The notes under the pieces are model-generated. The model was given only the letters and a program-made list of their open reading frames with translations. It was not told the origin of the DNA and did not search any database. Shown here in pieces: positions 8,229-17,563 of a stretch of 64,000 nucleotides of DNA; position 1 is the first letter of the stretch, and the number at the start of each line of letters is the position of its first letter. Position numbers and translations under genes: made by a program. This DNA is from CAZJFH01 sp964545205 (lineage in GTDB: Bacteria > Pseudomonadota > Alphaproteobacteria > Rhodospirillales > Magnetospirillaceae). Location: assembly GCA_964545205.1 (NCBI GenBank), contig CAZJFH010000023.1:4201-68200 (forward strand), in the 5' to 3' direction.

Positions 8229-8807
8229 ATGGACGCAAGCCGCTGCGAGCTTGCAGCCGCCGTGCCGCCGGAGAGCGGGCCGGCGACGAGCGTGCGCGTG
8301 CCGGGCAGGCTGCCGCCGGCCGCGCTGATGGCGTTCTGCCGCGACGTCGAGCGCCTGCTGCGCCTCGATCCGGGGCTGGTCTTCGAATACCTGGCGCCGT
8401 GCAGTTGCACGAACTGGCGGCTGCGCGGGCGCGACCGCGACGGGCGGCCGTTCGCCGCCGAGGCGACGGTGCGGCGCCTGCCCGACGGCCTTCGGCTGGA
8501 CTATGCCGGCGGACCCTGGGCCGGGCATGTCTTCAGGGTGGTCGCCGGCGAGAACGGCGAGGCCGGCCTCGAGATCGTCGAGCTTCACCGGGATCGCCCT
8601 GCCGGGGCGGCGGCGGCGGCGCTGGACGACTGGGGCCGGGCGCTGCAACGCCACGCCGCGCACTGGCGGCGCTGGTCGCGGTTCGGCGCCTGGCGGCTGT
8701 GGATGGAGGCGTTCTGGCTGCGCATGACGCCGACCTCGCGGCGGGCGACCGGGCGCGCGCTGGTCGCGGTGCCGCTGGTTGCGCTGGTGGCGGCCTTCAC
8801 CATCTAG
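8229..8807 (+). CDS. hypothetical protein with C-terminal membrane anchor
   Basis: A 192-residue protein. Residues 20-130 look like an alpha/beta fold with alternating strands (LVFEYLAPCSCTNWRLRGRDRDGRPFAAEATVRRL), which could be a SRPBCC-type ligand-binding fold but lacks a diagnostic motif. Residues 135-175 are tryptophan-rich helices (WRRWSRFGAWRLWMEAFWLRM). The last 17 residues (RALVAVPLVALVAAFTI) would form a tail anchor. The ATG at 8229 follows GAGGGGGAAACGAC. It ends 7 bases before the SRAP gene and is probably cotranscribed with it. Not recognised. Confidence 0.62.
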   Translation: MDASRCELAAAVPPESGPATSVRVPGRLPPAALMAFCRDVERLLRLDPGLVFEYLAPCSCTNWRLRGRDRDGRPFAAEATVRRLPDGLRLDYAGGPWAGHVFRVVAGENGEAGLEIVELHRDRPAGAAAAALDDWGRALQRHAAHWRRWSRFGAWRLWMEAFWLRMTPTSRRATGRALVAVPLVALVAAFTI

Positions 8808-8814
8808 TGTCCGC

Positions 8815-9504
8815 ATGTGCGGACGCTTTTCCAGCCTGACGCCGCCCGAGGCGATGCGGCGGCTGTTCCATCTCGTCGAGCCGGTGCCCGCCGGGCCGCC
8901 ACGCTACAACTGCGCGCCGTCGCAGGACCTGGCCGTCGTGATCGCGACCCCCGCCGGCCGGCGCCTGGTGCCGATGCGCTGGGGGCTGATTCCGGCCTGG
9001 AGCGCCGGGCCCGGCCACGGCCCGTGTCCGATCAACGCCCGCGCCGAGACGGTGGCCGAGAAGCCGTCGTTCCGCGAGGCCTTTCGTCGGCGCCGCTGCC
9101 TGGTGCCGGCCGACGGCTTCTACGAATGGCGCCGCGACGGCCGGCGCAAGCGGCCGGTGCGCTTCACCCTGAGCGACGGCGCCCCGTTCGCGATGGCCGG
9201 CATCTGGGAGGCCTGGCACGGTCCCGACGGCACCACCATCCGCTCGTTCGCGATCATCGTCACCGACGCCAACGCCCTGGTGCGGCCGGTGCACGACCGT
9301 ATGCCGGTGATTTTGGCGCCGGGCGACTGGGCGGCGTGGCTCGACCCCGGCAACCCCGACCCGCGCCCGCTTCTGACGGCGTTTGCGGCCGAGGCGATGC
9401 GCGCGCAGCCGGTCTCGGAACGGGTCAACAGCCCGCGCCACGACGATCCGGGCTGCATCGCTGCGGCCGAGGCCGGCGAGCAGGCCCAGCCGCGGCTACT
9501 CTGA
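8815..9504 (+). CDS. SRAP-domain abasic-site processing protein (YedK/HMCES type)
   Basis: A 229-residue SRAP protein. Members cap abasic sites in single-stranded DNA by forming a stable thiazolidine link through Cys2 once Met1 is removed, shielding them at replication forks. Essential features are present: MCGRF at the N-terminus (Cys2), RYNCAPSQ, MRWGLIPAW, INARAET (Asn), CLVPADGFYEW (Glu) and PVHDRMPVIL (His). The start is fixed at ATG 8815 because only it leaves Cys at position 2. The last 9 bases overlap the convergent gene at 9496. Confidence 0.95.
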   Translation: MCGRFSSLTPPEAMRRLFHLVEPVPAGPPRYNCAPSQDLAVVIATPAGRRLVPMRWGLIPAWSAGPGHGPCPINARAETVAEKPSFREAFRRRRCLVPADGFYEWRRDGRRKRPVRFTLSDGAPFAMAGIWEAWHGPDGTTIRSFAIIVTDANALVRPVHDRMPVILAPGDWAAWLDPGNPDPRPLLTAFAAEAMRAQPVSERVNSPRHDDPGCIAAAEAGEQAQPRLL

Positions 9505-9951
9505 GGCCGGCTCGCATTCCTGCAGTTGGCCCAGGATGGCCTTGGCCGCCTCGAACACCGCCCGGTCCTCGGGATCGCGGACGTGGCGCAGCAGCGTCAT
9601 CGCGAACAGGTCGGCCTCGGCCGGCGGCGCGAGGCCGCGCAGCAACAGGCGCACATTGGCCGCGACGACGCGTTCGGAATGATAGGTGCGGCAGACGCGG
9701 ACGCAGTCGTCGACCAGCCCCGCCCAGCGCTGCATCCGGCAGCGGCATTCGAGCAGGCGGTCGATGCCGAGCTCCTCCTCCTGGACGGCGCGGGCGACCG
9801 CCAGTTCCCGGCTGGCGCCCTGCTCCTTGACCACGCGGTTGTAGTCGGCCTCGATGCCGCTCAGCCGCTCCAGCGCCGAGTCGAGTGCCTCCTTGGCGCT
9901 CTGCGTCGCCAAGACGGCCTCCTCGAGCAGCGGAACCCTGTCCATGGTCAT
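9496..9951 (-). CDS. hypothetical helical protein
   Basis: A 151-residue, mostly helical cytoplasmic protein. Residues 8-75 form heptad-like helices (LLEEAVLATQSAKEALDSAL, then IEADYNRVVKEQG), followed by a cysteine-containing helix (LLECRCRMQRWAGLVDDCVRVC) and a C-terminal helical bundle. Four cysteines within about 20 residues might be functional. The start at 9951 has GGGGAGGGC just upstream. Not recognised. Confidence 0.6.
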   Translation of the reverse strand: MTMDRVPLLEEAVLATQSAKEALDSALERLSGIEADYNRVVKEQGASRELAVARAVQEEELGIDRLLECRCRMQRWAGLVDDCVRVCRTYHSERVVAANVRLLLRGLAPPAEADLFAMTLLRHVRDPEDRAVFEAAKAILGQLQECEPASE

Positions 9952-10089
9952 GCCCTCCCCGCCGATGGTCGCACCAATGGTGCCCTGCCGCCGGCCCGGT
10001 GGCAAGGCCGCGGGCGGTCGCACAGATTTCACTTGCGCCGCCCGACGGGCTTGGTCACTGTCCGCTGCCCCTCAACACGGAGAAGCATC

Positions 10090-10302
10090 ATGGCAGGCTT
10101 TCGCAGCCACGACGGTCAGCATTCCGACCGCATGCCAATCAAGCGTACCGCCGAGCAGAAAAAGGTCCTGCTGAGCCAGCTCAAGGAGCAGCTCGCCGGC
10201 ATGAAGCCGTGGGTGGCAGAGGCGCTGCGCACCTCGTTGAAGCAGCGCATCGGCGAGTTGGAGAAGGAGATCGCGGCCGACGCCCAGCGCAGCCGCCGCT
10301 GA
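10090..10302 (+). CDS. small basic helical protein
   Basis: A 70-residue protein: a short polar N-terminus, then two predicted helices (AEQKKVLLSQLKEQLAGMK and VAEALRTSLKQRIGELEKEI) ending in RSRR. CACGGAGAAGC precedes the ATG. Its size and charge suggest a binding or adaptor role but I do not recognise it. It lies upstream of nrdJ, separated by a hairpin. Confidence 0.6.
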   Translation: MAGFRSHDGQHSDRMPIKRTAEQKKVLLSQLKEQLAGMKPWVAEALRTSLKQRIGELEKEIAADAQRSRR

Positions 10303-10330
10303 CCCTGTGGAACACGCGGAAAAGGGCGAA

Positions 10331-10353
10331 AAGCCGTTGCCCGGCAACGGCTT
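10331..10353 (+). terminator. hairpin between small gene and nrdJ
   Basis: AAGCCGTTG (10331-10339) pairs with CAACGGCTT (10345-10353) around CCCGG. No T-run follows, so it is a weak terminator or mRNA element. It ends about 30 bases before the presumed nrdJ promoter. Confidence 0.4.
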
Positions 10354-10383
10354 GAGCTGTGGAAACAAAAGCGGAACGCCGGC

Positions 10384-10413
10384 TTGACGGGGGTCGCCGC
10401 GGCCCCGTAAACT
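10384..10413 (+). promoter_or_regulatory. candidate nrdJ promoter
   Basis: TTGACG (10384-10389) is followed after 18 bases by TAAACT (10408-10413). I looked for NrdR boxes and a cobalamin riboswitch between here and the start codon and saw neither; the leader is only about 55 bases long. Confidence 0.4.
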
Positions 10414-10469
10414 CCCAAACCCCCCAGACTTTCGTCGGATAGACGTGCGGGGCGCAAGCGGAGGCGTTG

Positions 10470-13400
10470 ATGACGCAAGTGGCGTCGATTTCCCAGCAGA
10501 TCTGGGACATGAAGTACCGGCTCAAGACCGCCACGGGCGAGCCGGTCGACAAATCCATCGCCGATACCTGGCGCCGCGTCGCCCGGGCCCTGGCCGCCGG
10601 CGAGGCCGATCCGGCGCGGCGCGAGGCCGAGTTCTACGCCGCGATGGAGGACTTCCGCTTCCTGCCGGCCGGGCGCATCCTGTCCGGCGCCGGCACCGAC
10701 CGCCGCGTCACCCTGTTCAACTGCTTCGTCATGGGCGACATCCCCGACGACATGGCGGGGATCTTCGAGCACCTGAAGCAGGCCGCGCTGACCATGCAGC
10801 AGGGCGGCGGCATCGGCTACGACTTCTCGACCATCCGGCCCAAGGGCGCCAGCGTCAAGGGCGTCGGCGCCGACGCCTCGGGGCCGCTGTCGTTCATGGA
10901 CGTCTGGGACGCGATGTGCCGCACCATCATGAGCGCCGGCTCGCGCCGCGGCGCGATGATGGCGACGATGCGCTGCGACCATCCCGACATCGAGGCCTTC
11001 ATCGAGGCCAAGCGCCAGCCCGGCCGGCTGCGCATGTTCAACCTGTCGGTGCTGGCGACCGACGCCTTCATGCGGGCGGTCAAGGACGACGCCGCCTGGG
11101 AGCTGGTCTTCGACGGCGTCGTCTACAAGAGCCTGCCGGCGCGGGCGCTGTGGGACAAGATCATGCGGGCGACCTACGCCTATGCCGAGCCCGGCGTGAT
11201 CTTCATCGACCGCATCAATCGCCTGAACAATCTCTGGTATTGCGAGACCATCCACGCCACCAATCCCTGCGTCACCGCAGACGCCTGGGTGACGACGGCC
11301 GAGGGGCCGCGCCAGGTCGCGGAGCTGGTCGGGGTGCCGTTCGACGCCATGGTCGACGGCCGGCCGTGGAGCAGCACGGGCGCCGGGTTCTTCGCCACCG
11401 GGCGCAAGCCGGTGCTGCGGCTGACCACCGCGCAGGGGCACGCGCTGCGCCTGACCGCCGACCATCCGGTGCGCCGGGTGCTGCGCCGCGCCGCCGGCGG
11501 CATCGAATCGGACTGGACGCCGGCCGGGCGGCTGCGTCCGGGCGAGGAGATCGTGCTGCACGACCATCGCCGCCTCGCCGACTGGCCCGGCGCCCACGGC
11601 GAGGACGAGGGCTATCTGATCGGCCTGCTGCTGGCGGCCGGCGCGGTCTGCGACGACCGCGCCGTGCTGAGCCTGTGGCCGCGCGCCAGGGTCGCCAACG
11701 GCGGCGCCTGCGACGGCTGCGGGTCGGTGATGGCGCGCGCCCGCGTCGCCGCCGAGGCGCTGCCGGGGGGCGAACTGGCCGGCTGGGCGCCCGGGCCGGG
11801 CCGCGACGGCTTCCGACTGGCCTCGCACGCCCTGGCGGCGCTGGCGGCGTCGCTGGGCACCGATCCCGGGCGGCCGGCGATCACCCCGGCGATGGAGCGC
11901 GACTCGGCGGCCTTCCAGCGCGGGCTGCTGCAGGGGCTGTTCGACGCCGCCGGCGCCGTCCACGGCCACCGCGCGGACGCGCTGCGGGTCGAGGTGGACG
12001 GCGACCCCGAGCTGCTGCGGGCCGCGCAAAGAATGCTGCTGCGCTTCGGCGTCGCCGCCGGGCGCGACGGCGCGGCGCTGTCGGTCCGCGGCGACAATCT
12101 GCTGGTCTTCGCCGAGCGGATCGGCTTCGCCGACGCCGAGAAGGCGGCGCGGCTGTCCCGCGGCCTGGCCGGCTATCGCGGCGCGCTCGGCCGCGAGGCC
12201 TTCGTCGCCACGGTGGCGGCGCTGGAGGACGACGGCGAGGAGACGGTCTACGACGTCCGGATTCCCGGGATCCACGCCTTCGACGCCAACGGGCTGATGG
12301 TCCACAATTGCGGCGAACAGCCGCTGCCGGCCTACGGCGTCTGCCTGCTCGGCTCGGTCAATCTGGCGCAGCTCGTCTCGGACCCGTTCGGCGACAAGGC
12401 GGCGCTCGACCTCGAGCGGCTGGCGACGCAGGTCCGCACCGCCGTGCGGATGATGGACAACGTCATCGAGGCCTCGAAATTCCCGCTCGACGAGCACCGT
12501 CGCGAGGCCCTGGCCAAGCGCCGCATCGGTCTCGGCATCACCGGCCTGGCCGACGCGCTGCTGATGTGCCGGGTGCGCTACGGCAGCCCGCAGGCGGTGA
12601 GGCTGGTCGAGGCCTGGATGGCGCGGCTGCAGCGCGAGGCCTATCTCGCCTCGGTCGAGCTGGCCAAGGAGAAGGGCCCGTTCCCGCTGTTCGACGCCGA
12701 CAAGTACCTGGCCGGCGAACACGTCCGCGCCCTGGACGAGGACGTGCGCCAGGCGATCGCCGCGCACGGCATCCGCAACGCCCTGCTGACCTCGATCGCG
12801 CCGACCGGCACCATCTCGCTGTTCGCCGACAACGTCTCGTCGGGGCTGGAGCCGGTCTTCGCGTTCAAGTACGGCCGCAGCGTGCTGATGCCCGACGGCA
12901 GCCGCCACGAGGAGGAGGTCACCGACTACGCCTATCGCCTCTACCGGCGCCTGCACGGCGACACCGCGGGCTTGCCGGACTATTTCGTCGACGCCCAGTC
13001 GCTCAGCCCCAAGGATCACCTGGTGATGCAGGCGGCGGTGCAGAAATACGTCGATTCCAGCATCTCGAAGACCATCAACGTCCCCGAGAACATCGACTTC
13101 GAGGCGTTCAAGGACGTCTACATGCAGGCCTACGAGCTCGGGTGCAAGGGCTGCACCACCTACCGGCCCAACGAGATCACCGGCGCCGTGCTGCAGGTCG
13201 CCAAGCCCGACGCGCCGCAGGCCGAACTGCCGCTGGAGCCCGAGAGGCCCGAGCGCGCCGAGCAGGAGGGCGTCGTCCACCACCTGACCCAGCCGCTGAC
13301 CCGGCCCGAGGCTTTGGGCGGGCGCACCTACAAGCTGCGCTGGCCCGAGAGCGAGCACGCCATCTACATCACCGTCAACGACGTCATCCAGGACGGCCGC

Positions 13401-13802
13401 GTGCGCCCGTTCGAGGTGTTCATCAACTCGAAGAATCTCGACCACTACGCCTGGACGGTGGCGCTGACCCGCATGATCTCGGCGGTGTTCCGCCGCGGCG
13501 GCGACGTCGCCTTCGTCGTCGAGGAGCTGAAGGCGGTGTTCGACCCGCGCGGCGGCCACTGGATGGGCGGCCGCTACGTGCCCTCGCTGCTCGCCGCGAT
13601 CGGCGAGACCATCGAGCGCCACATGGTCGACATCGGCTTCCTGCCCGACCCGCGCGGCGAGGCGACCCCGGCCGCGGAGAAACAGGTCGTCGCCATCGGC
13701 CACACCGCCCGCCGCCACTGCCCGAAATGCGGCCAGCCCAGCCTGGTGCGCATGGAAGGCTGCGACACCTGCCACAGCTGCGGCTATTCGAAATGCGGCT
13801 GA
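10470..13802 (+). CDS. nrdJ: adenosylcobalamin-dependent (class II) ribonucleotide reductase, intein-containing
   Basis: The 1110-residue precursor is a class II ribonucleotide reductase interrupted by a 347-residue intein (residues 267-613). After splicing the enzyme has 763 residues and reduces ribonucleotides using a cobalamin-derived thiyl radical. N-extein motifs include RFLPAGRILSGAG, QGGGIGYDFS and GSRRGAMMA. The radical-site motif N-x-C-x-E is split: NP lies before the intein and CGEQ after it. C-extein motifs include SIAPTGTISLFADNVSSGLE, the glycine-rich nucleotide site. The last 30 residues form a zinc ribbon (CPKCG, then CDTCHSCGYSKCG), typical of NrdJ and thought to help re-reduction. 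GGAGG precedes ATG 10470. Oxygen-independent DNA precursor synthesis depends on protein splicing here. Confidence 0.96.
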   Translation: MTQVASISQQIWDMKYRLKTATGEPVDKSIADTWRRVARALAAGEADPARREAEFYAAMEDFRFLPAGRILSGAGTDRRVTLFNCFVMGDIPDDMAGIFEHLKQAALTMQQGGGIGYDFSTIRPKGASVKGVGADASGPLSFMDVWDAMCRTIMSAGSRRGAMMATMRCDHPDIEAFIEAKRQPGRLRMFNLSVLATDAFMRAVKDDAAWELVFDGVVYKSLPARALWDKIMRATYAYAEPGVIFIDRINRLNNLWYCETIHATNPCVTADAWVTTAEGPRQVAELVGVPFDAMVDGRPWSSTGAGFFATGRKPVLRLTTAQGHALRLTADHPVRRVLRRAAGGIESDWTPAGRLRPGEEIVLHDHRRLADWPGAHGEDEGYLIGLLLAAGAVCDDRAVLSLWPRARVANGGACDGCGSVMARARVAAEALPGGELAGWAPGPGRDGFRLASHALAALAASLGTDPGRPAITPAMERDSAAFQRGLLQGLFDAAGAVHGHRADALRVEVDGDPELLRAAQRMLLRFGVAAGRDGAALSVRGDNLLVFAERIGFADAEKAARLSRGLAGYRGALGREAFVATVAALEDDGEETVYDVRIPGIHAFDANGLMVHNCGEQPLPAYGVCLLGSVNLAQLVSDPFGDKAALDLERLATQVRTAVRMMDNVIEASKFPLDEHRREALAKRRIGLGITGLADALLMCRVRYGSPQAVRLVEAWMARLQREAYLASVELAKEKGPFPLFDADKYLAGEHVRALDEDVRQAIAAHGIRNALLTSIAPTGTISLFADNVSSGLEPVFAFKYGRSVLMPDGSRHEEEVTDYAYRLYRRLHGDTAGLPDYFVDAQSLSPKDHLVMQAAVQKYVDSSISKTINVPENIDFEAFKDVYMQAYELGCKGCTTYRPNEITGAVLQVAKPDAPQAELPLEPERPERAEQEGVVHHLTQPLTRPEALGGRTYKLRWPESEHAIYITVNDVIQDGRVRPFEVFINSKNLDHYAWTVALTRMISAVFRRGGDVAFVVEELKAVFDPRGGHWMGGRYVPSLLAAIGETIERHMVDIGFLPDPRGEATPAAEKQVVAIGHTARRHCPKCGQPSLVRMEGCDTCHSCGYSKCG
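11268..12308 (+). other. intein in NrdJ with degenerate LAGLIDADG domain
   Basis: A class 1 intein of 347 residues inserted between NP and CGEQ of NrdJ. Splicing blocks are complete: Cys1 in CVTADAWV (block A), GHALRLTADHPV with the TxxH signature (block B), VYDVRIPGIHAFDANGLMVH (block F), a terminal His-Asn, and Cys as the +1 residue. The centre contains two remnants of homing-endonuclease motifs, GYLIGLLLAAGAV and LLQGLFDAAGAV. In each, the catalytic acidic residue normally before the final glycine is alanine. The intein should splice but is probably unable to home. Confidence 0.93.
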
Positions 13803-13809
13803 GGAGCGG

Positions 13810-14451
13810 TCAGACGCCCCGCAGCACAGCGACGTTGCCGCCGATCACCTCCGCCGCCATCCCGTGCTCGCGCGCGATCCAGTCGATCGTGGCGGGGCGG
13901 TAGAAGCAGACGTGGCCGCGCTCGCGCATGTAGCCCCAGCGCGGAAAATCGATGCCGTCGAGCAGCAGCGAGGTCATCAGCCCGAGCACGCCGCCGGGGC
14001 GCAGCAGGCCGGCGAGGCGGCGGAATTCCTCGGCCGGGTGGTGGAAGTGTTCGGCGACCTCGGTGCAGGTGACGAAGTCGTAGCGGCGGGCCAGCGGCGC
14101 CGGGTCGGGGCGGAACAGCGGGTCCCAGTCGGCGACCCGGAAGCCGCGCTCGGCCAGGATCGTCGAAATCGCCGGGCCGGGGCCGCAGCCGTAGTCGAGG
14201 CCTTGCGAGCCCGGCGGCAGGCGCGCGGTCAACGGATCGAGCAGGTGCGCCAGATGGCGGCGGTAGCCGGGATCGGCGGGGTCGTTCTCGTGCAGCAGGC
14301 ATTCGCGCCGCTCCTCCTCGGCGCTCGGCAACAGCGTCCTGTCGAGGAAGGTCAGTTCGCAGGCCGGGCAGCGGAAATAGCGCCGGGCGAAGGCGGTGGC
14401 GAACGGCTTCGCGTCGGGCGCGGCGCAGAGCGGGCAGGTCGGGTCGGGCAT
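13810..14451 (-). CDS. SAM-dependent methyltransferase with N-terminal Cys motif
   Basis: A 213-residue protein. Residues 6-30 carry CPLC and CPAC pairs, forming a probable zinc-binding knuckle. Residues 80-185 are a class I methyltransferase domain: motif I GLDYGCGPGPA, acidic DWDPL, CTEVAEHF (motif II region) and LLRPGGVLGLMTSLL. The zinc-plus-methyltransferase arrangement is common in 'methyltransferase domain-containing' proteins of unknown substrate. It converges on nrdJ with 7 bases between the stops. Confidence 0.82.
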   Translation of the reverse strand: MPDPTCPLCAAPDAKPFATAFARRYFRCPACELTFLDRTLLPSAEEERRECLLHENDPADPGYRRHLAHLLDPLTARLPPGSQGLDYGCGPGPAISTILAERGFRVADWDPLFRPDPAPLARRYDFVTCTEVAEHFHHPAEEFRRLAGLLRPGGVLGLMTSLLLDGIDFPRWGYMRERGHVCFYRPATIDWIAREHGMAAEVIGGNVAVLRGV

Positions 14452-14491
14452 CGCGGCCGAGGCTAGCGGTGCCGCCGCCGCGGCGCAATGC

Positions 14492-15994
<1,503 letters not shown>

Positions 15995-16140
15995 CGGCAC
16001 CCCCGCCGAGCCCACGCACGCAGCGTGCCAGGGCCGGCGACCGCGTGCCGCGGCGGCGGCGGCGGGCTCGGTGCCCAGCCGCGCGGCAGCCCTGCCCAAA
16101 ATCCGGGCATTCCGCCGCCGGCCGCGCAAGGCCGGCGGGG

Positions 16141-16944
16141 TCACCGGCCGGCCGAGGCCTCGCGCGCCCAGGCGACCATCTCGGCCACGAACCGCCGCAG
16201 CAGCGGCCGCACGCGCGCCGCTTCCTCGGGCAGGAAGGCGAAGGGCGGCGCCTCCTGCATGTAGGTGCGCTGGGTCAGTTCGAGCTGCACGGCATGGACG
16301 CCGCGCTCGGGATGGCCGTAATGGCGGGTGTTGTAGCCGCCCTTGAAGCGGCCGTCGAGCACCGCCGCGTAGCGCGGATCGCCCGACACCGCCGCCATCA
16401 GGCGGCGGGCCAGCGCCGGGTCGGCGGCGGCGCCGTCGTCGGTGCCGACGTTGAAATCGGGCAGGTCGCCCGCGAACAGCAGCGGCACCCGCGTGCGGAT
16501 CGAATGGACCTCGAACAGCACCGCCACCCCGTAGGCGGCGCGCAGTCGCGCCAGTTCCTCGGCCAGGCAGGCGTGGTAGGGCTGCCACAGCGTCTCGACC
16601 AGCTCGCGCTTCTCGGCGTCCGCGAGCGGCCGCTCCCACACCGGGGCGCCGTCGCTGAACAGGCGTTCGGGGTGCAGCCCGGTGGTGAAGCCCTCGTACA
16701 GCGGCTCGTCGGCCAGGCCGCGATTGAGGTCGACCAGCAGCCGCGAATGCGTGCCCCGCAGCACGCCGACCCCGAGCTCGTCGAGGAAATCGTAGAGCCG
16801 GTCGAGGTGCCAGTCGGTGTCGGGCAGGATGCGCGCGGCCGGGGTCAGCCGCGCGGCGAAGGCCGGCGGCATGCCCGTGCCGACATGCGGGATGCTGGCC
16901 AGGACCGGCACGCTGGCGGGCCGGAAGACGAAGGCGGCGGCCAT
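16141..16944 (-). CDS. hutG: N-formylglutamate deformylase/amidohydrolase
   Basis: A 267-residue N-formylglutamate amidohydrolase, releasing formate from N-formyl-glutamate in the last step of one histidine-degradation branch. Family signatures: SIPHVGTGMP near the start (metal-binding His), DTDWHLDRLYDFLDELGV, LLVDLNRG, VLFEVHSIRTRVP, DFNVGTDDG and NTRHYGHPERGVHAVQLEL. No other hut gene is in the window, so a stand-alone role is possible. It starts 1 base after the stop of the thioesterase gene; the two are one operon. Confidence 0.9.
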   Translation of the reverse strand: MAAAFVFRPASVPVLASIPHVGTGMPPAFAARLTPAARILPDTDWHLDRLYDFLDELGVGVLRGTHSRLLVDLNRGLADEPLYEGFTTGLHPERLFSDGAPVWERPLADAEKRELVETLWQPYHACLAEELARLRAAYGVAVLFEVHSIRTRVPLLFAGDLPDFNVGTDDGAAADPALARRLMAAVSGDPRYAAVLDGRFKGGYNTRHYGHPERGVHAVQLELTQRTYMQEAPPFAFLPEEAARVRPLLRRFVAEMVAWAREASAGR

Positions 16945-16945
16945 G

Positions 16946-17374
16946 TCAGGCGTGATCCCGGCAGGCGCGCTCGTAGGCTTCGGCGCGTTCGCGCACCGCG
17001 TCCGGGATGGTTTCCGAGCGGCCGGCGGTGAAATCGGTGAACACCGAGACGATCTTGGCGTCGAAATACAGCTCGCCGTCGGCGTCCTTGCCCAGCAGGC
17101 GGAAGGTCAGGCTGGAGGTGCCGACCTTCTCCAGCAGCACGCAGACCCGAAACGCCAGGCCGGGCGCCATCGGCCGCAGGTAGTCGCAGCTCGCGTGCAC
17201 CGTCGGCGCGCCGCGGCCGCCCCGCACCAGGCCCGCCCAGTCGAGCCCGGCGACCTCGCGGAACCAGGCCTCGACCGCCTCGGTGGCGAAGTCGAACACC
17301 CGTGGCGTATAGACGATGCCGGCGGGATCGCAATCGCCCCACCTCACCGCCCGCTCGACGACCAGCCTGTCCAT
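16946..17374 (-). CDS. hotdog-fold acyl-CoA thioesterase (4-HBT family)
   Basis: A 142-residue hotdog thioesterase of the YbgC/4-hydroxybenzoyl-CoA group. The catalytic segment WGDCDPAGIVYTPR contains the acidic residue and the Tyr/Pro pair of the family, followed by the central helix FDFATEAVEAWF and strands with PTVHASCDYLRPM and LYFDAKIVSVF. AGGAGG is placed 4 bases before the ATG. It is the first gene of a two-gene unit with hutG. The acyl substrate is not evident. Confidence 0.88.
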   Translation of the reverse strand: MDRLVVERAVRWGDCDPAGIVYTPRVFDFATEAVEAWFREVAGLDWAGLVRGGRGAPTVHASCDYLRPMAPGLAFRVCVLLEKVGTSSLTFRLLGKDADGELYFDAKIVSVFTDFTAGRSETIPDAVRERAEAYERACRDHA

Positions 17375-17448
17375 GCGCCCTCCTGCTGCCGCGACCAGGG
17401 TGCCCGGCCGCCGCGCGGCGGTCCAGTCCTCCGATCGTGGGGCATCCG

Positions 17449-17458
17449 GTATGCATAC
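17449..17458. promoter_or_regulatory. palindrome GTATGCATAC, candidate GntR-type operator
   Basis: A perfect 10-bp palindrome, partly extended by CC on the left and GG on the right, in the divergent region between the thioesterase and the binding-protein gene. Such sites are typical of GntR/FadR-family operators; no GntR gene is in the window. Confidence 0.4.
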
Positions 17459-17563
17459 TGGACGGGCAGGCACTTCGCATTTAGCATTTCGGTACCGCCC
17501 TGCCGAATCGTGCAGCCAAGCGCGGTCGGCGTCGGTTCGAACCTGAAGGGGAAACGCCAAGCA

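Noticed and set aside
10384..10469. A cobalamin riboswitch before the B12-dependent reductase
   Set aside because: The leader is too short and no B12-box-like motif or long paired region is visible.
10116..13775. A very long open frame on the minus strand opposite nrdJ
   Set aside because: Its sequence is a low-complexity Arg/Gly/His/Ala mirror of nrdJ codons, with no recognisable domain; typical of antisense frames in high-G+C genes.
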